Part shown: in pieces, positions 1 through 4,700 of the stretch
How the letters are laid out: each line of letters starts with the position of its first letter
How positions within the stretch are numbered: the stretch's first letter is position 1
NCBI GenBank assembly: GCA_937900435.1
Contig: CALCEG010000068.1
Coordinates: 1-7,088, forward strand
Origin: an uncultured Alphaproteobacteria bacterium
GTDB taxonomy: Bacteria > Pseudomonadota > Alphaproteobacteria > Rs-D84
Direction: 5' to 3'
DNA: 7,088 nucleotides
Position numbers and translations under genes: made by a program
The notes under the pieces: generated by a model
Database searches by the model: none
The model's input: only the letters and a program-made list of their open reading frames with translations
What the model was told of the DNA's origin: nothing

Positions 1-1
1 T

Positions 2-58
2 TTTTTTGACGGATTGGTGTATGGATTTTTATGGCTGATTTTTCATGTGCGAATTTAG
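2..58 (+). CDS. possible 3' end of a gene entering from the left edge
   Basis: An open frame runs in from the window edge for 18 codons and stops at TAG (56-58). The residues are strongly hydrophobic (FFDGLVYGFLWLIFHVRI), which would fit the last membrane segment of an integral membrane protein. No start, domain or ribosome site lies inside the window, and a frame this short can be open by chance; one minus-strand frame across the same bases is also open. No terminator hairpin follows directly; the next element is a palindromic repeat at 72. Treat this as a weak call. Confidence 0.25.
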   Translation, partial: FFDGLVYGFLWLIFHVRI

Positions 59-71
59 TGGATTACAATTA

Positions 72-110
72 CCCTGCGGGGCACTGGATTCCCGCCTTCG
101 CGGGAATGAC
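72..110. repeat. 39-nt palindromic repeat, module A copy 1
   Basis: The unit begins CCCTGCGGGGCACT and contains an inverted repeat at 88-107, ATTCCCGC-CTTC-GCGGGAAT (8-bp stem, tetraloop), followed by GAC. Two more 39-nt copies lie at 1470-1508 and 1524-1562. The core fits the pattern ATTCCC-N8-GGGAAT known for Neisseria dRS3 repeats, and similar short palindromes occur between genes in many proteobacteria. Relationship by descent is not implied. Confidence 0.85.
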
Positions 111-120
111 GAATGTGTGA

Positions 121-147
121 GTGGGGCCCGAAAAAGCCACAGGATGA
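121..147. repeat. 27-nt dispersed repeat, module B copy 1
   Basis: The sequence starts GTGGGGCCCGAAAAAGCC and ends CACAGGATGA. It is identical over all 27 positions to 1642-1668. The GTGG at its start can pair with the CCAC near its end around an A-rich loop. It lies between module A and a branched palindrome downstream of tRNA-Leu. Confidence 0.85.
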
Positions 148-161
148 TAAATTTTTATGTC

Positions 162-214
162 TAAGCCCCAAGGTGCTGACGCACCTCACACTCCGCCAAG
201 GGCGGTGGGGATTA
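162..214. repeat. branched inverted repeat (possible three-way junction)
   Basis: Two hairpins sit side by side: AGGTGC-TGAC-GCACCT (171-186) and CCGCC-AAG-GGCGG (193-205). They are enclosed by an outer stem, CCCCA (166-170) with TGGGG (206-210), which continues through one G/A mismatch to TAA (162-164) with TTA (212-214). The whole could fold as a three-way junction on either strand. On the minus strand it lies about 20 nt beyond the 3' end of tRNA-Leu, so it would be in the tRNA trailer. No U-tract follows the outer stem, so it is not a standard intrinsic terminator. Its right side overlaps module C at 200-216. Confidence 0.55.
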
Positions 215-216
215 AA
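200..216. repeat. 17-nt dispersed repeat, module C copy 1
   Basis: GGGCGGTGG-GG-ATTAAA here matches GGGCGGTGG-AA-ATTAAA at 1571-1587 (15 of 17). Because modules A and B are also shared between the two spacers, this short match is probably not chance. Confidence 0.5.
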
Positions 217-233
217 GAGAAAAATTTGATTTT

Positions 234-318
<85 letters not shown>

Positions 319-353
319 ATTTGTGTGTGCCGAAAATAAACTTTTTCTATTTT

Positions 354-382
354 ATTATAAAAAAAACTTGATTTCCAGTAAA
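354..382 (-). promoter_or_regulatory. promoter of tRNA-Leu
   Basis: On the minus strand TTTACT (382-377), a 17-nt spacer and TATAAT (359-354) form a good sigma-70-type promoter. The expected start lies near 347, leaving a 5' leader of about 29 nt to be removed. It overlaps the rpmG promoter on the other strand. Confidence 0.6.
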
Positions 383-396
383 ATTTAACATAGAAT
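368..396 (+). promoter_or_regulatory. promoter of rpmG
   Basis: TTGATT (368-373), a 17-nt spacer and TAGAAT (391-396) give a close sigma-70-type match, about 30 nt before the rpmG start codon. Its -35 box lies in the spacer of the divergent tRNA-Leu promoter, and the tRNA -35 box lies in its own spacer. Confidence 0.65.
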
Positions 397-426
397 CTGT
401 CGCAGAATAATATAAAGGCGATAAAA

Positions 427-606
427 ATGGCATCTAAAAAAGGTAGCAAAGAAGTTGTACAATTAAGAAACCCTGAAACAGGTGTGTTCTATATCACAAC
501 TAAAAATACAAAATCTGAAAACACAGCAGGAAAAATGAAATTCCGTAAATATGACAAAAAATTGCGCAAGCACGTCGTGTTTACAGAAGCTAAAATGCCT
601 CATTAA
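427..606 (+). CDS. rpmG: 50S ribosomal protein L33 (bL33)
   Basis: This 59-residue basic protein of the large ribosomal subunit begins MASKKGSKEVVQLRNPETG. It carries the family core GVFYITTKNTK (residues 19-29) and the C-terminal block KKLRKHVVFTEAK (44-56). There are no cysteines, so it is the zinc-free (C-minus) form. Length is close to the 50-60 residues usual for the family. The start is preceded by AAAGGCG (414-420), a modest Shine-Dalgarno site. The gene has its own promoter (368-396) and a terminator directly behind it, so it is probably a single-gene transcript. Confidence 0.95.
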   Translation: MASKKGSKEVVQLRNPETGVFYITTKNTKSENTAGKMKFRKYDKKLRKHVVFTEAKMPH

Positions 607-634
607 TCTTGTTGGCGTTTGATGTAGACATCTA

Positions 635-660
635 AAAAAATCCCCGATTGGGGGTTTTTT
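635..660 (+). terminator. terminator of rpmG
   Basis: The stem CCCC-GATT-GGGG (642-653) is extended by a T-G wobble and by an A-run (635-640) pairing with the T-run (655-660). A U-tract follows directly, 28 nt after the rpmG stop. Because of the A-run on the left it could also act on the minus strand. The core is the reverse complement of the core of the rpmA terminator. Confidence 0.85.
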
Positions 661-704
661 ATGCCAAAAAAATAGCGTTCTGCATAATTTTTTCGACAAA
701 ACAC

Positions 705-732
705 TTGACTTTTGGATTAAAAAATATAAAAT
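705..732 (+). promoter_or_regulatory. promoter of rplU-rpmA
   Basis: TTGACT (705-710), a 16-nt spacer and TAAAAT (727-732) form a strong sigma-70-type promoter. Transcription would begin near 739, giving a leader of about 63 nt before rplU. Nothing in the leader is clearly a ribosomal-protein autoregulatory structure. Confidence 0.65.
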
Positions 733-801
733 CCGCATAAACTTTTCGCCAATACGGCGTAAAAAACATTAATAAACAACAAAAAACACAAGAGAAAGAA
801 T

Positions 802-1101
802 ATGAGCGAATTTGCAATCTTTCAAACCGGTGGCAAACAATATCGCGTTGCACAGGGCGATATTATCAAAGTTGAAAAACTGAATGCCGAAGGTAAAATT
901 GAATTCGACCAGGTTTTAATGGTCGGCGACAAAGTTGGTACACCATTCGTTGACGGTGCCAAGGTTGTTGCAGAAGTTGTCGAACAGAAACGCGCTGACA
1001 AAATTTTGGTGTTCAAAAAGAAACGTCGCCAAAACTATCGCCGTACAAAAGGTCATCGTCAGTACATCACTGTTCTGAAAATAACAGATATTAAAGCCTA
1101 A
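802..1101 (+). CDS. rplU: 50S ribosomal protein L21 (bL21)
   Basis: This 99-residue protein binds 23S rRNA in the large subunit. It opens with the family signature [17 protein letters not shown] (residues 4-20) and carries the basic RNA-binding block [17 protein letters not shown] near residues 71-87, followed by ITVLKITDI. Length is close to the roughly 100-105 residues usual for the family. The ribosome site is weak (AGAGAAAG, 791-798). rpmA begins 11 nt after the stop codon, in the conserved rplU-rpmA order. In many proteobacteria obg follows, but here the operon ends after rpmA. Confidence 0.97.
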   Translation: MSEFAIFQTGGKQYRVAQGDIIKVEKLNAEGKIEFDQVLMVGDKVGTPFVDGAKVVAEVVEQKRADKILVFKKKRRQNYRRTKGHRQYITVLKITDIKA

Positions 1102-1112
1102 GGAGCGATACT

Positions 1113-1382
1113 ATGGCACATAAGAAAGCAGGTTCGGCATCTACGAACGGACGCGACTCAGCAGGACGCAGATTAGGTGTTAAAAAATCTGGTGGCAGTC
1201 GTGTTATCCCAGGAAACATCATCATTCGTCAACGTGGTACATCTGTACACCCAGGACTGAATGTTGGTATGGGTAAAGACCACACACTGTTTGCAAAAAT
1301 CGCTGGTATTGTCAAATTTAAGAAAGGCAATGGCGACCGCAGAACAGTTTCGGTTGTTCCAGAAGAATCCGAAGCAAAATAA
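1113..1382 (+). CDS. rpmA: 50S ribosomal protein L27 (bL27)
   Basis: This 89-residue large-subunit protein has an N-terminal tail that reaches the peptidyl transferase centre. The family landmarks are [16 protein letters not shown] (1-16), [27 protein letters not shown] and [12 protein letters not shown]. The VIPGNII...[10 protein letters not shown] wording is like that of alphaproteobacteria. It starts with MAHKKA directly, so there is no cleaved N-terminal extension as in Firmicutes. A strong Shine-Dalgarno site AAGGAG (1100-1105) overlaps the rplU stop codon, suggesting coupled translation. A strong terminator follows five bases after the stop. Confidence 0.97.
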   Translation: MAHKKAGSASTNGRDSAGRRLGVKKSGGSRVIPGNIIIRQRGTSVHPGLNVGMGKDHTLFAKIAGIVKFKKGNGDRRTVSVVPEESEAK

Positions 1383-1386
1383 TTCG

Positions 1387-1412
1387 AATCCCCCAATCGG
1401 GGGATTTTTTTT
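1387..1412 (+). terminator. terminator of the rplU-rpmA operon
   Basis: AATCCCCC (1387-1394) pairs with GGGGGATT (1399-1406) around the tetraloop AATC, and a T-run follows (1405-1412). The stem begins only five bases after the rpmA stop. Confidence 0.9.
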
Positions 1413-1429
1413 ACGGAAAGTTTTAATGG

Positions 1430-1451
1430 ATTGCCACGCTGCGTGGGTAAT
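1430..1451. repeat. degenerate palindrome related to module A
   Basis: The core CCACG-CTG-CGTGG lies within ATTG...TAAT and is followed by TGACGGTGTGTGTG, the same linker that follows module A copy 2. It seems to be a diverged or alternative core of the same repeat family, lacking the CCCTGCGGGGCACT left part. Confidence 0.5.
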
Positions 1452-1469
1452 GACGGTGTGTGTGATTGT

Positions 1470-1508
1470 CCCTGCGGGGCACTTGATTCCCGCCTGCGCG
1501 GGAATGAC
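1470..1508. repeat. 39-nt palindromic repeat, module A copy 2
   Basis: Begins CCCTGCGGGGCACT; the inverted repeat ATTCCCGC-CTGC-GCGGGAAT lies at 1486-1505. It is followed after a GTGTGTGT-rich linker by copy 3, the two forming a tandem pair with a 54-nt period. Confidence 0.88.
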
Positions 1509-1523
1509 GGTGTGTGTGTTTGT

Positions 1524-1562
1524 CCCTGCGGGGCACTTCATACCCGCCTGCGCGGGTATGAC
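1524..1562. repeat. 39-nt palindromic repeat, module A copy 3
   Basis: Begins CCCTGCGGGGCACT; the inverted repeat at 1540-1559 is ATACCCGC-CTGC-GCGGGTAT. Compared with copy 2, a T-A pair of the stem has become A-T, with both arms changed, so pairing is kept. Confidence 0.88.
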
Positions 1563-1570
1563 GAGAGCGC

Positions 1571-1587
1571 GGGCGGTGGAAATTAAA
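1571..1587. repeat. 17-nt dispersed repeat, module C copy 2
   Basis: GGGCGGTGG-AA-ATTAAA matches 200-216 in 15 of 17 positions. Here it lies between modules A and B, whereas near the tRNA it lies outside them. Confidence 0.5.
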
Positions 1588-1603
1588 AGTGGGAACACCT
1601 GGG

Positions 1604-1665
1604 TCCTGTGGGGATTCACCCACAAAATTTAAATAAATTTTGTGGGGCCCGAAAAAGCCACAGGA
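1604..1665. repeat. nested large palindrome
   Basis: The outer arms TCCTGTGG (1604-1611) and CCACAGGA (1658-1665) are perfect complements. Inside them CCCACAAAATTT (1619-1630) and AAATTTTGTGGG (1635-1646) form a perfect 12-bp stem with loop AAAT. The right half coincides with module B. A T-run inside the inner stem could give some termination activity for the gene ending at 1699, but the layout is more like a miniature palindromic element. Confidence 0.75.
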
Positions 1666-1668
1666 TGA
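1642..1668. repeat. 27-nt dispersed repeat, module B copy 2
   Basis: Identical over 27 nt to 121-147. In this copy its left end is part of the inner stem and its right end is the outer arm of the nested palindrome, whereas copy 1 has no upstream partner arm. Confidence 0.85.
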
Positions 1669-1698
1669 CAAAGGTATCTAAGGTATAAAAACGTCTGG

Positions 1699-2193
1699 TT
1701 ATTTCGTGTTTTGGTTCTTTAATAATTCTAGTCTGCGCGCTTCTTTTTGCGCTTCATAACGCGCTGTACGAAGTTGCTCTTGCTTTAACTTGTCTTCTTT
1801 ATTTTTAGCGGCCACCGTAGCCAAGATAAACCATCGCTGTTCAGGCATATATGTAAAACACTTTTTCCGTCTGTGGTTTTGATGGAAATATACTGTATTT
1901 TCGTTTAAATCAAGTTCGTATTCGTACCCCAAAGCACCAAAGGAAACATAGTACCCCTGATAAATATGAAAATGCTTGGCATGTTTAATTAAGTCTGCTA
2001 AATGCGCAACACCAGTAAAACGCAAGCCATCCGGCGACTGTAAAAAAGCGACTTCGCGCTTTAAATATTGACGAAACTCTGGCGTTGAATTTTTTGATTC
2101 GTTACGTATTTGACGCTTTTTTATTCCAAACAAATCACAATTTGAAAGTTTATATTTTAGTGTTTGAAAAAAATTTGCTTTTTTATCTGACAT
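1699..2193 (-). CDS. hypothetical protein, 164 residues
   Basis: I do not recognise this protein. There is no signal peptide or membrane segment, so it is probably cytoplasmic. The first 45 residues are basic. The middle (about 50-110) looks folded and aromatic-rich, with RFTGVAHLADLIKHAKHFHI and YYVSFGALGYEYELDLN. The last 35 residues are a charged stretch (KNKEDKLKQEQLRTARYEAQ) likely to be one long helix. AAGGAA upstream of the ATG is a clear Shine-Dalgarno site and supports the start. It lies 61 nt downstream of the kinase-like gene, with a promoter of its own starting within four bases of that gene's stop, so it may be expressed both alone and by read-through. Confidence 0.75.
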   Translation of the reverse strand: MSDKKANFFQTLKYKLSNCDLFGIKKRQIRNESKNSTPEFRQYLKREVAFLQSPDGLRFTGVAHLADLIKHAKHFHIYQGYYVSFGALGYEYELDLNENTVYFHQNHRRKKCFTYMPEQRWFILATVAAKNKEDKLKQEQLRTARYEAQKEARRLELLKNQNTK

Positions 2194-2223
2194 TTATTTT
2201 TCCTTGAAATATTTTGCAGATAA

Positions 2224-2251
2224 AAAATAACATTTTTTACATCAATGTCAA
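2224..2251 (-). promoter_or_regulatory. promoter of the 164-residue protein gene
   Basis: On the minus strand a perfect TTGACA (2251-2246), a 16-nt spacer and TATTTT (2229-2224) lie in the short gap behind the kinase-like gene. The -10 box is only partly conserved. Confidence 0.5.
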
Positions 2252-2254
2252 GAC

Positions 2255-3151
2255 TTAGCGCACTGGGCGAACATCTTGATTCTGGGGCAAGTTTCCAAAT
2301 CTTTCGGTGCGAATATTTCTGGCGATCACTTCGAATGATTTTATTTTTTCTGTGAATATGGCGTTCGATTCCCGTTTCCCCAGAAACGCACCACGCGCAT
2401 AAACCATACTGAAAAACAAGTAATCAATAACACGCTGATTGACCTTGGTCAATAAATCTGAAAATGATTTTTTATCATTGGTTTTTATATATCGTGCTAA
2501 TTTTTTTATCGTGTCTTTTTCTGTCCTGCTGAGACTATCAAAATCATCAACGCCACCAACGCGATAACGAAAAGAATCTGTATCTATTATCTTGCCGTTT
2601 TTGAAATTGTTGTAATGCCCGTCGCTGAATGCAATACCCTTGGTTATATATGCAAAATACAACTTTTCACACGCAACATCAAAACTGCGCGAATAATCAG
2701 AAGAAACATAATCAGATAACAGCCATGTAAATTCTTCGCTATTATACTTAAATGGTGCGCTGATATGTGTTCGATTTACCAAATTACGAAAGCGCCGATA
2801 AATGTGCATACTTTCAAGTTCGTCTGTTGCCATACGCGTAGCATAGTTTATCTTGAACGCAAAAGTTTCTGTACCAATTGTGATTTTATACACACTTCCC
2901 GTTAAACCACTGTCGATGTATTCCATACTTACTGTTTGCCCGAATAAATTTGGTGTATCTAGTTCTATATTTGCAAAGTCAGAACGAAGACCAAACAAAT
3001 TCACCTGACTATGAAATTGTTTCGCAAGATGCGTCATATATTCTGAAAATTGCGCAGTGGCATCACTGATATTGTTCATATCAATGTACTTGAATAACTG
3101 CGGTGGCAGGTTGCCACGCGGTGAAAAATCTTTACGCGTATACTTTTTCAT
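2255..3151 (-). CDS. protein-kinase-like-fold protein, 298 residues
   Basis: The order of motifs matches the protein-kinase-like fold. A glycine-rich loop GLTGSVYK is at 82-89. FAFKI has the candidate ATP-binding lysine K100, and a helix ELES near 111-114 has a possible partner glutamate. A catalytic-loop motif SDGHYNNF (176-183) has D177 and N182 at the classical spacing of five. IIDTDSF (188-194) has D190 or D192 as metal ligand in place of DFG. The usual HRD histidine is not in place, so it resembles atypical or phosphotransferase-type members rather than a standard Ser/Thr kinase. Substrate is unknown. No signal peptide or membrane segment is seen. No Shine-Dalgarno sequence precedes the ATG; instead TATAAT lies six bases upstream. 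It follows a zeta-toxin-like gene by 36 nt. Activity and fold are inferred from motifs alone. Confidence 0.7.
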   Translation of the reverse strand: MKKYTRKDFSPRGNLPPQLFKYIDMNNISDATAQFSEYMTHLAKQFHSQVNLFGLRSDFANIELDTPNLFGQTVSMEYIDSGLTGSVYKITIGTETFAFKINYATRMATDELESMHIYRRFRNLVNRTHISAPFKYNSEEFTWLLSDYVSSDYSRSFDVACEKLYFAYITKGIAFSDGHYNNFKNGKIIDTDSFRYRVGGVDDFDSLSRTEKDTIKKLARYIKTNDKKSFSDLLTKVNQRVIDYLFFSMVYARGAFLGKRESNAIFTEKIKSFEVIARNIRTERFGNLPQNQDVRPVR

Positions 3152-3157
3152 AATTAT

Positions 3158-3186
3158 ATTATATCACTGATAACAACTAAAATAAA
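3158..3186 (-). promoter_or_regulatory. promoter of the kinase-like gene (leaderless type)
   Basis: On the minus strand TTTATT (3186-3181), a 17-nt spacer and a perfect TATAAT (3163-3158) are followed by the ATG at 3151. Counting about seven bases from the -10 box places the RNA start on or next to the A of the start codon. A second overlapping TATAAT (3158-3153) would start inside the gene. Confidence 0.5.
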
Positions 3187-3187
3187 T

Positions 3188-3871
3188 TTATAATTTAACA
3201 TTTACCAACTTGTCATTCAATGCAATACAAACAGGTACACCCGCCTGCTTTGCGGCAATTTGCGCCTTGCGCGCACCAATAGATGCCAACTCTGAAATCT
3301 GGCATGATAATTGTTGCTGTTGGTAAATTGAAAACAATTTGTATGAATTCGCGTCAACAAATTCAAATAAATCTGTTGTACCTTTGGCAACCAAACGAAA
3401 TAACCCACCGCCATTATAATACAACATCCAAAAATCTGACATCTTGTACGTTGGTTCAAAATTTAATAAACTTTTGGCATATCGACGACGAACAACATCT
3501 GCAGGAACGTTATGCCCACCAAGTTTTACACGCTGTTGTATGCGCTGTAAATTTTGCTCAACAGATGCCAAGAACACATAAATAAATATGATTTTATACT
3601 GCATATCGCGCGCCATATTTATTATCGTTTTGTGAAATTTTCCTGATAAAGTTGTTTCCAAGGCAAACGACTGTTCCACAGACATAACCGATTCAACCTG
3701 CCCCAGTAATTGACGACCAGCTTGAATCATACTAACGTTTTGTTCGCGCGCAATTTCATCAGCGTTTAAAAACGGTATGTTGTGACGAGTAACCAACTCC
3801 CGCGCAAGGGTTGTTTTACCGCTGCCGTTTGGACCGGCGACTAAATAAAAATTTTTTTCTGTTTTCTTCAT
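3188..3871 (-). CDS. zeta-toxin-like P-loop kinase (COG4185-type), 227 residues
   Basis: The Walker A motif GPNGSGKTT lies at residues 13-21. It is followed by FLNADEIA (34-41, candidate catalytic D38), FALETTLSG (69-77), and the block QRVKLGGHNVP...RRRY (113-131) then SLLNF and a YYNGG end motif. This set and order are characteristic of the zeta-toxin-like ATPases annotated as COG4185. Classical zeta toxins phosphorylate UDP-N-acetylglucosamine; the substrate of COG4185 members is less certain. I chose M at 3871 rather than 3922, because the longer version would add 17 residues encoded by the promoter and terminator region. No Shine-Dalgarno site is seen, and TATAAT lies 10 bases before the ATG, suggesting a leaderless or nearly leaderless message. 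No small antitoxin gene precedes it. The kinase-like gene follows 36 nt downstream. Confidence 0.85.
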   Translation of the reverse strand: MKKTEKNFYLVAGPNGSGKTTLARELVTRHNIPFLNADEIAREQNVSMIQAGRQLLGQVESVMSVEQSFALETTLSGKFHKTIINMARDMQYKIIFIYVFLASVEQNLQRIQQRVKLGGHNVPADVVRRRYAKSLLNFEPTYKMSDFWMLYYNGGGLFRLVAKGTTDLFEFVDANSYKLFSIYQQQQLSCQISELASIGARKAQIAAKQAGVPVCIALNDKLVNVKL

Positions 3872-3881
3872 CTTGTAAAAG

Positions 3882-3910
3882 ATTATACCATATAAAATCT
3901 TATGCAACAA
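3882..3910 (-). promoter_or_regulatory. promoter of the zeta-like gene
   Basis: On the minus strand TTGTTG (3910-3905), a 17-nt spacer and a perfect TATAAT (3887-3882) end 10 bases before the ATG. The -35 box is embedded at the end of the U-tract of the preceding flavodoxin terminator. Confidence 0.6.
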
Positions 3911-3931
3911 AAAACCACCCAAATGGGTGGT
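3906..3931 (-). terminator. terminator of the flavodoxin-like gene
   Basis: ACCACCC (3914-3920) pairs with GGGTGGT (3925-3931) around AAAT; on the minus strand the hairpin is followed by TTTTTTGTTG. It begins about 28 bases beyond the flavodoxin stop. Its U-tract runs into the next promoter. Confidence 0.85.
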
Positions 3932-3958
3932 AAAGGGAAGGTCGAAATAAAAAATAAG

Positions 3959-4528
3959 TTAGTTGTGTTGGGCTAATTTCTTGGCGACCCATTTGGCAAT
4001 ACCACGTTGTCGACCGCCACCCCAACTGGACCAGCCGTCTGTATCAACAATACATCCATCACACATATCTGCAACGTCTGAAAATGCTTTGCCACGACCG
4101 CCACCACTGTGCGAAACAAATGGGACAACCTTTTTGCCGGATAAATCATATTTATGCAAAAAACTTTTTACAGGTTGCGATAAGTGATTTGCCCAAACAG
4201 GCGACCCCAGAAATATGATATCGTATTCCATAAAGTTGGGCGCAGGTCCTGCCAAGGCAGGCAAACTGTTTTGCTTTACCTCTTGGGTTAAGCGTTCATT
4301 GCGCGCTTTATCGTCTTCTGGATATTCTTCTGCGACCATTATGCGATAAATATCACCATTGGATTCTTGGACAATTGCGCGCGCGACATCACCAGTATTA
4401 CCGTCTAACATAGAAAAGTACGCAACCAAAACGCGTGGTTGGGACGCAGACGTTTCTGCATTAGCGTTGGTTGAAACTAAGCCGCCGAATACTATCAACG
4501 GTAAATATAAGCAAAGTTTTTTTGACAT
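3959..4528 (-). CDS. exported flavodoxin-like protein, 189 residues
   Basis: The N-terminus MSKKLCLYLPLIVFGGLVST plus NANA|E is a typical signal peptide with an AxA cleavage site near residue 24, so the mature protein should be periplasmic or outside. The mature part is flavodoxin-like. RVLVAYFSMLDGNTGDVA (32-49) has the FMN phosphate-binding loop. YDIIFLGSPVWANHLSQPVK (102-121) has the conserved GxPxW, and KKVVPFVSHSGGG follows near 132-144. The pattern is nearest to the Flavodoxin_4 type. DMCDGC (154-159) gives a close cysteine pair. The role is probably electron transfer with bound FMN; partners are not visible. AAGGAA before the ATG is a good ribosome site, and the signal peptide is in frame with it with no equivalent internal start. 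It is transcribed away from the 410-residue gene. Confidence 0.85.
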   Translation of the reverse strand: MSKKLCLYLPLIVFGGLVSTNANAETSASQPRVLVAYFSMLDGNTGDVARAIVQESNGDIYRIMVAEEYPEDDKARNERLTQEVKQNSLPALAGPAPNFMEYDIIFLGSPVWANHLSQPVKSFLHKYDLSGKKVVPFVSHSGGGRGKAFSDVADMCDGCIVDTDGWSSWGGGRQRGIAKWVAKKLAQHN

Positions 4529-4616
4529 TTTTTATTCCTTATGGCGATTGGTATTCTCTCTATCTCTGGTATAAACATAGTGCCATACATACACAGAATT
4601 CGCCACAGGAACATTT

Positions 4617-4631
4617 GCCCAACCCTTGGGC
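4617..4631. repeat. inverted repeat upstream of the 410-residue gene's promoter
   Basis: GCCCAA-CCC-TTGGGC is a perfect 6-bp hairpin in the divergent gap, 11 bp before the -35 box of the plus-strand gene. It has no U-tract on either strand in the right place for termination, so a protein-binding site is possible but unproven. No confident promoter for the divergent flavodoxin gene was found in this gap. Confidence 0.4.
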
Positions 4632-4642
4632 AGCAAAAAAAC

Positions 4643-4670
4643 TTGACAAAACCAATATTCGGTATATTAT
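4643..4670 (+). promoter_or_regulatory. promoter of the 410-residue protein gene
   Basis: A perfect TTGACA (4643-4648), a 16-nt spacer and TATTAT (4665-4670) form one of the strongest promoters in the window. RNA would start near 4677, about 24 bases before the ATG. A good ribosome site AAGAGG lies at 4688-4693. Confidence 0.75.
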
Positions 4671-4700
4671 TTAATCTTAATTAATATAAGAGGTTTAATT

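Larger units (their letters stand above)
1413..1698. other. gene-free spacer filled with palindromic repeats
   Basis: This spacer between the rpmA terminator and the end of the 164-residue minus-strand gene contains a degenerate palindrome (1430-1451), two copies of module A, one each of modules C and B, and a nested palindrome. Open frames across it translate only repeat arms (for example VIPAQAG on the minus strand) and are not genes. No clear terminator for the minus-strand gene ending at 1699 is visible unless the nested palindrome serves. Confidence 0.75.

Noticed and set aside
1452..1562. Possible CRISPR array in the 54-nt tandem repeat
   Set aside because: Only two full units and one degenerate core exist, the linkers are nearly the same GTGTGTGT-rich sequence instead of unique spacers, and no cas gene is present.
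1173..1625. A 150-residue minus-strand open frame across rpmA and the repeat spacer
   Set aside because: It is antisense to rpmA and its N-terminal part translates the repeats (VIPAQAG...CPAG). Such repeat-derived frames are spurious; the true gene is rpmA on the plus strand.
1423..1671. Minus-strand open frame with SSCGFFGPH and HSRAGGNQVPRR
   Set aside because: The same peptide words arise from the repeat modules at 72-147, and no ribosome site is seen. It is a translation of the palindromic repeats, not a gene.
3283..3585. Plus-strand open frame inside the zeta-like gene
   Set aside because: It is antisense to a protein with strong family motifs and has no promoter or ribosome site of its own.
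3872..3922. Longer N-terminus (17 more residues) for the zeta-like protein
   Set aside because: It would be encoded by the promoter -10 box and the end of the terminator, has no ribosome site, and family members begin only a few residues before the Walker A motif.
4529..4640. Promoter for the flavodoxin-like gene in the divergent gap
   Set aside because: Several AT-rich candidates exist on the minus strand, but none has both boxes at a sensible spacing, so none was called.
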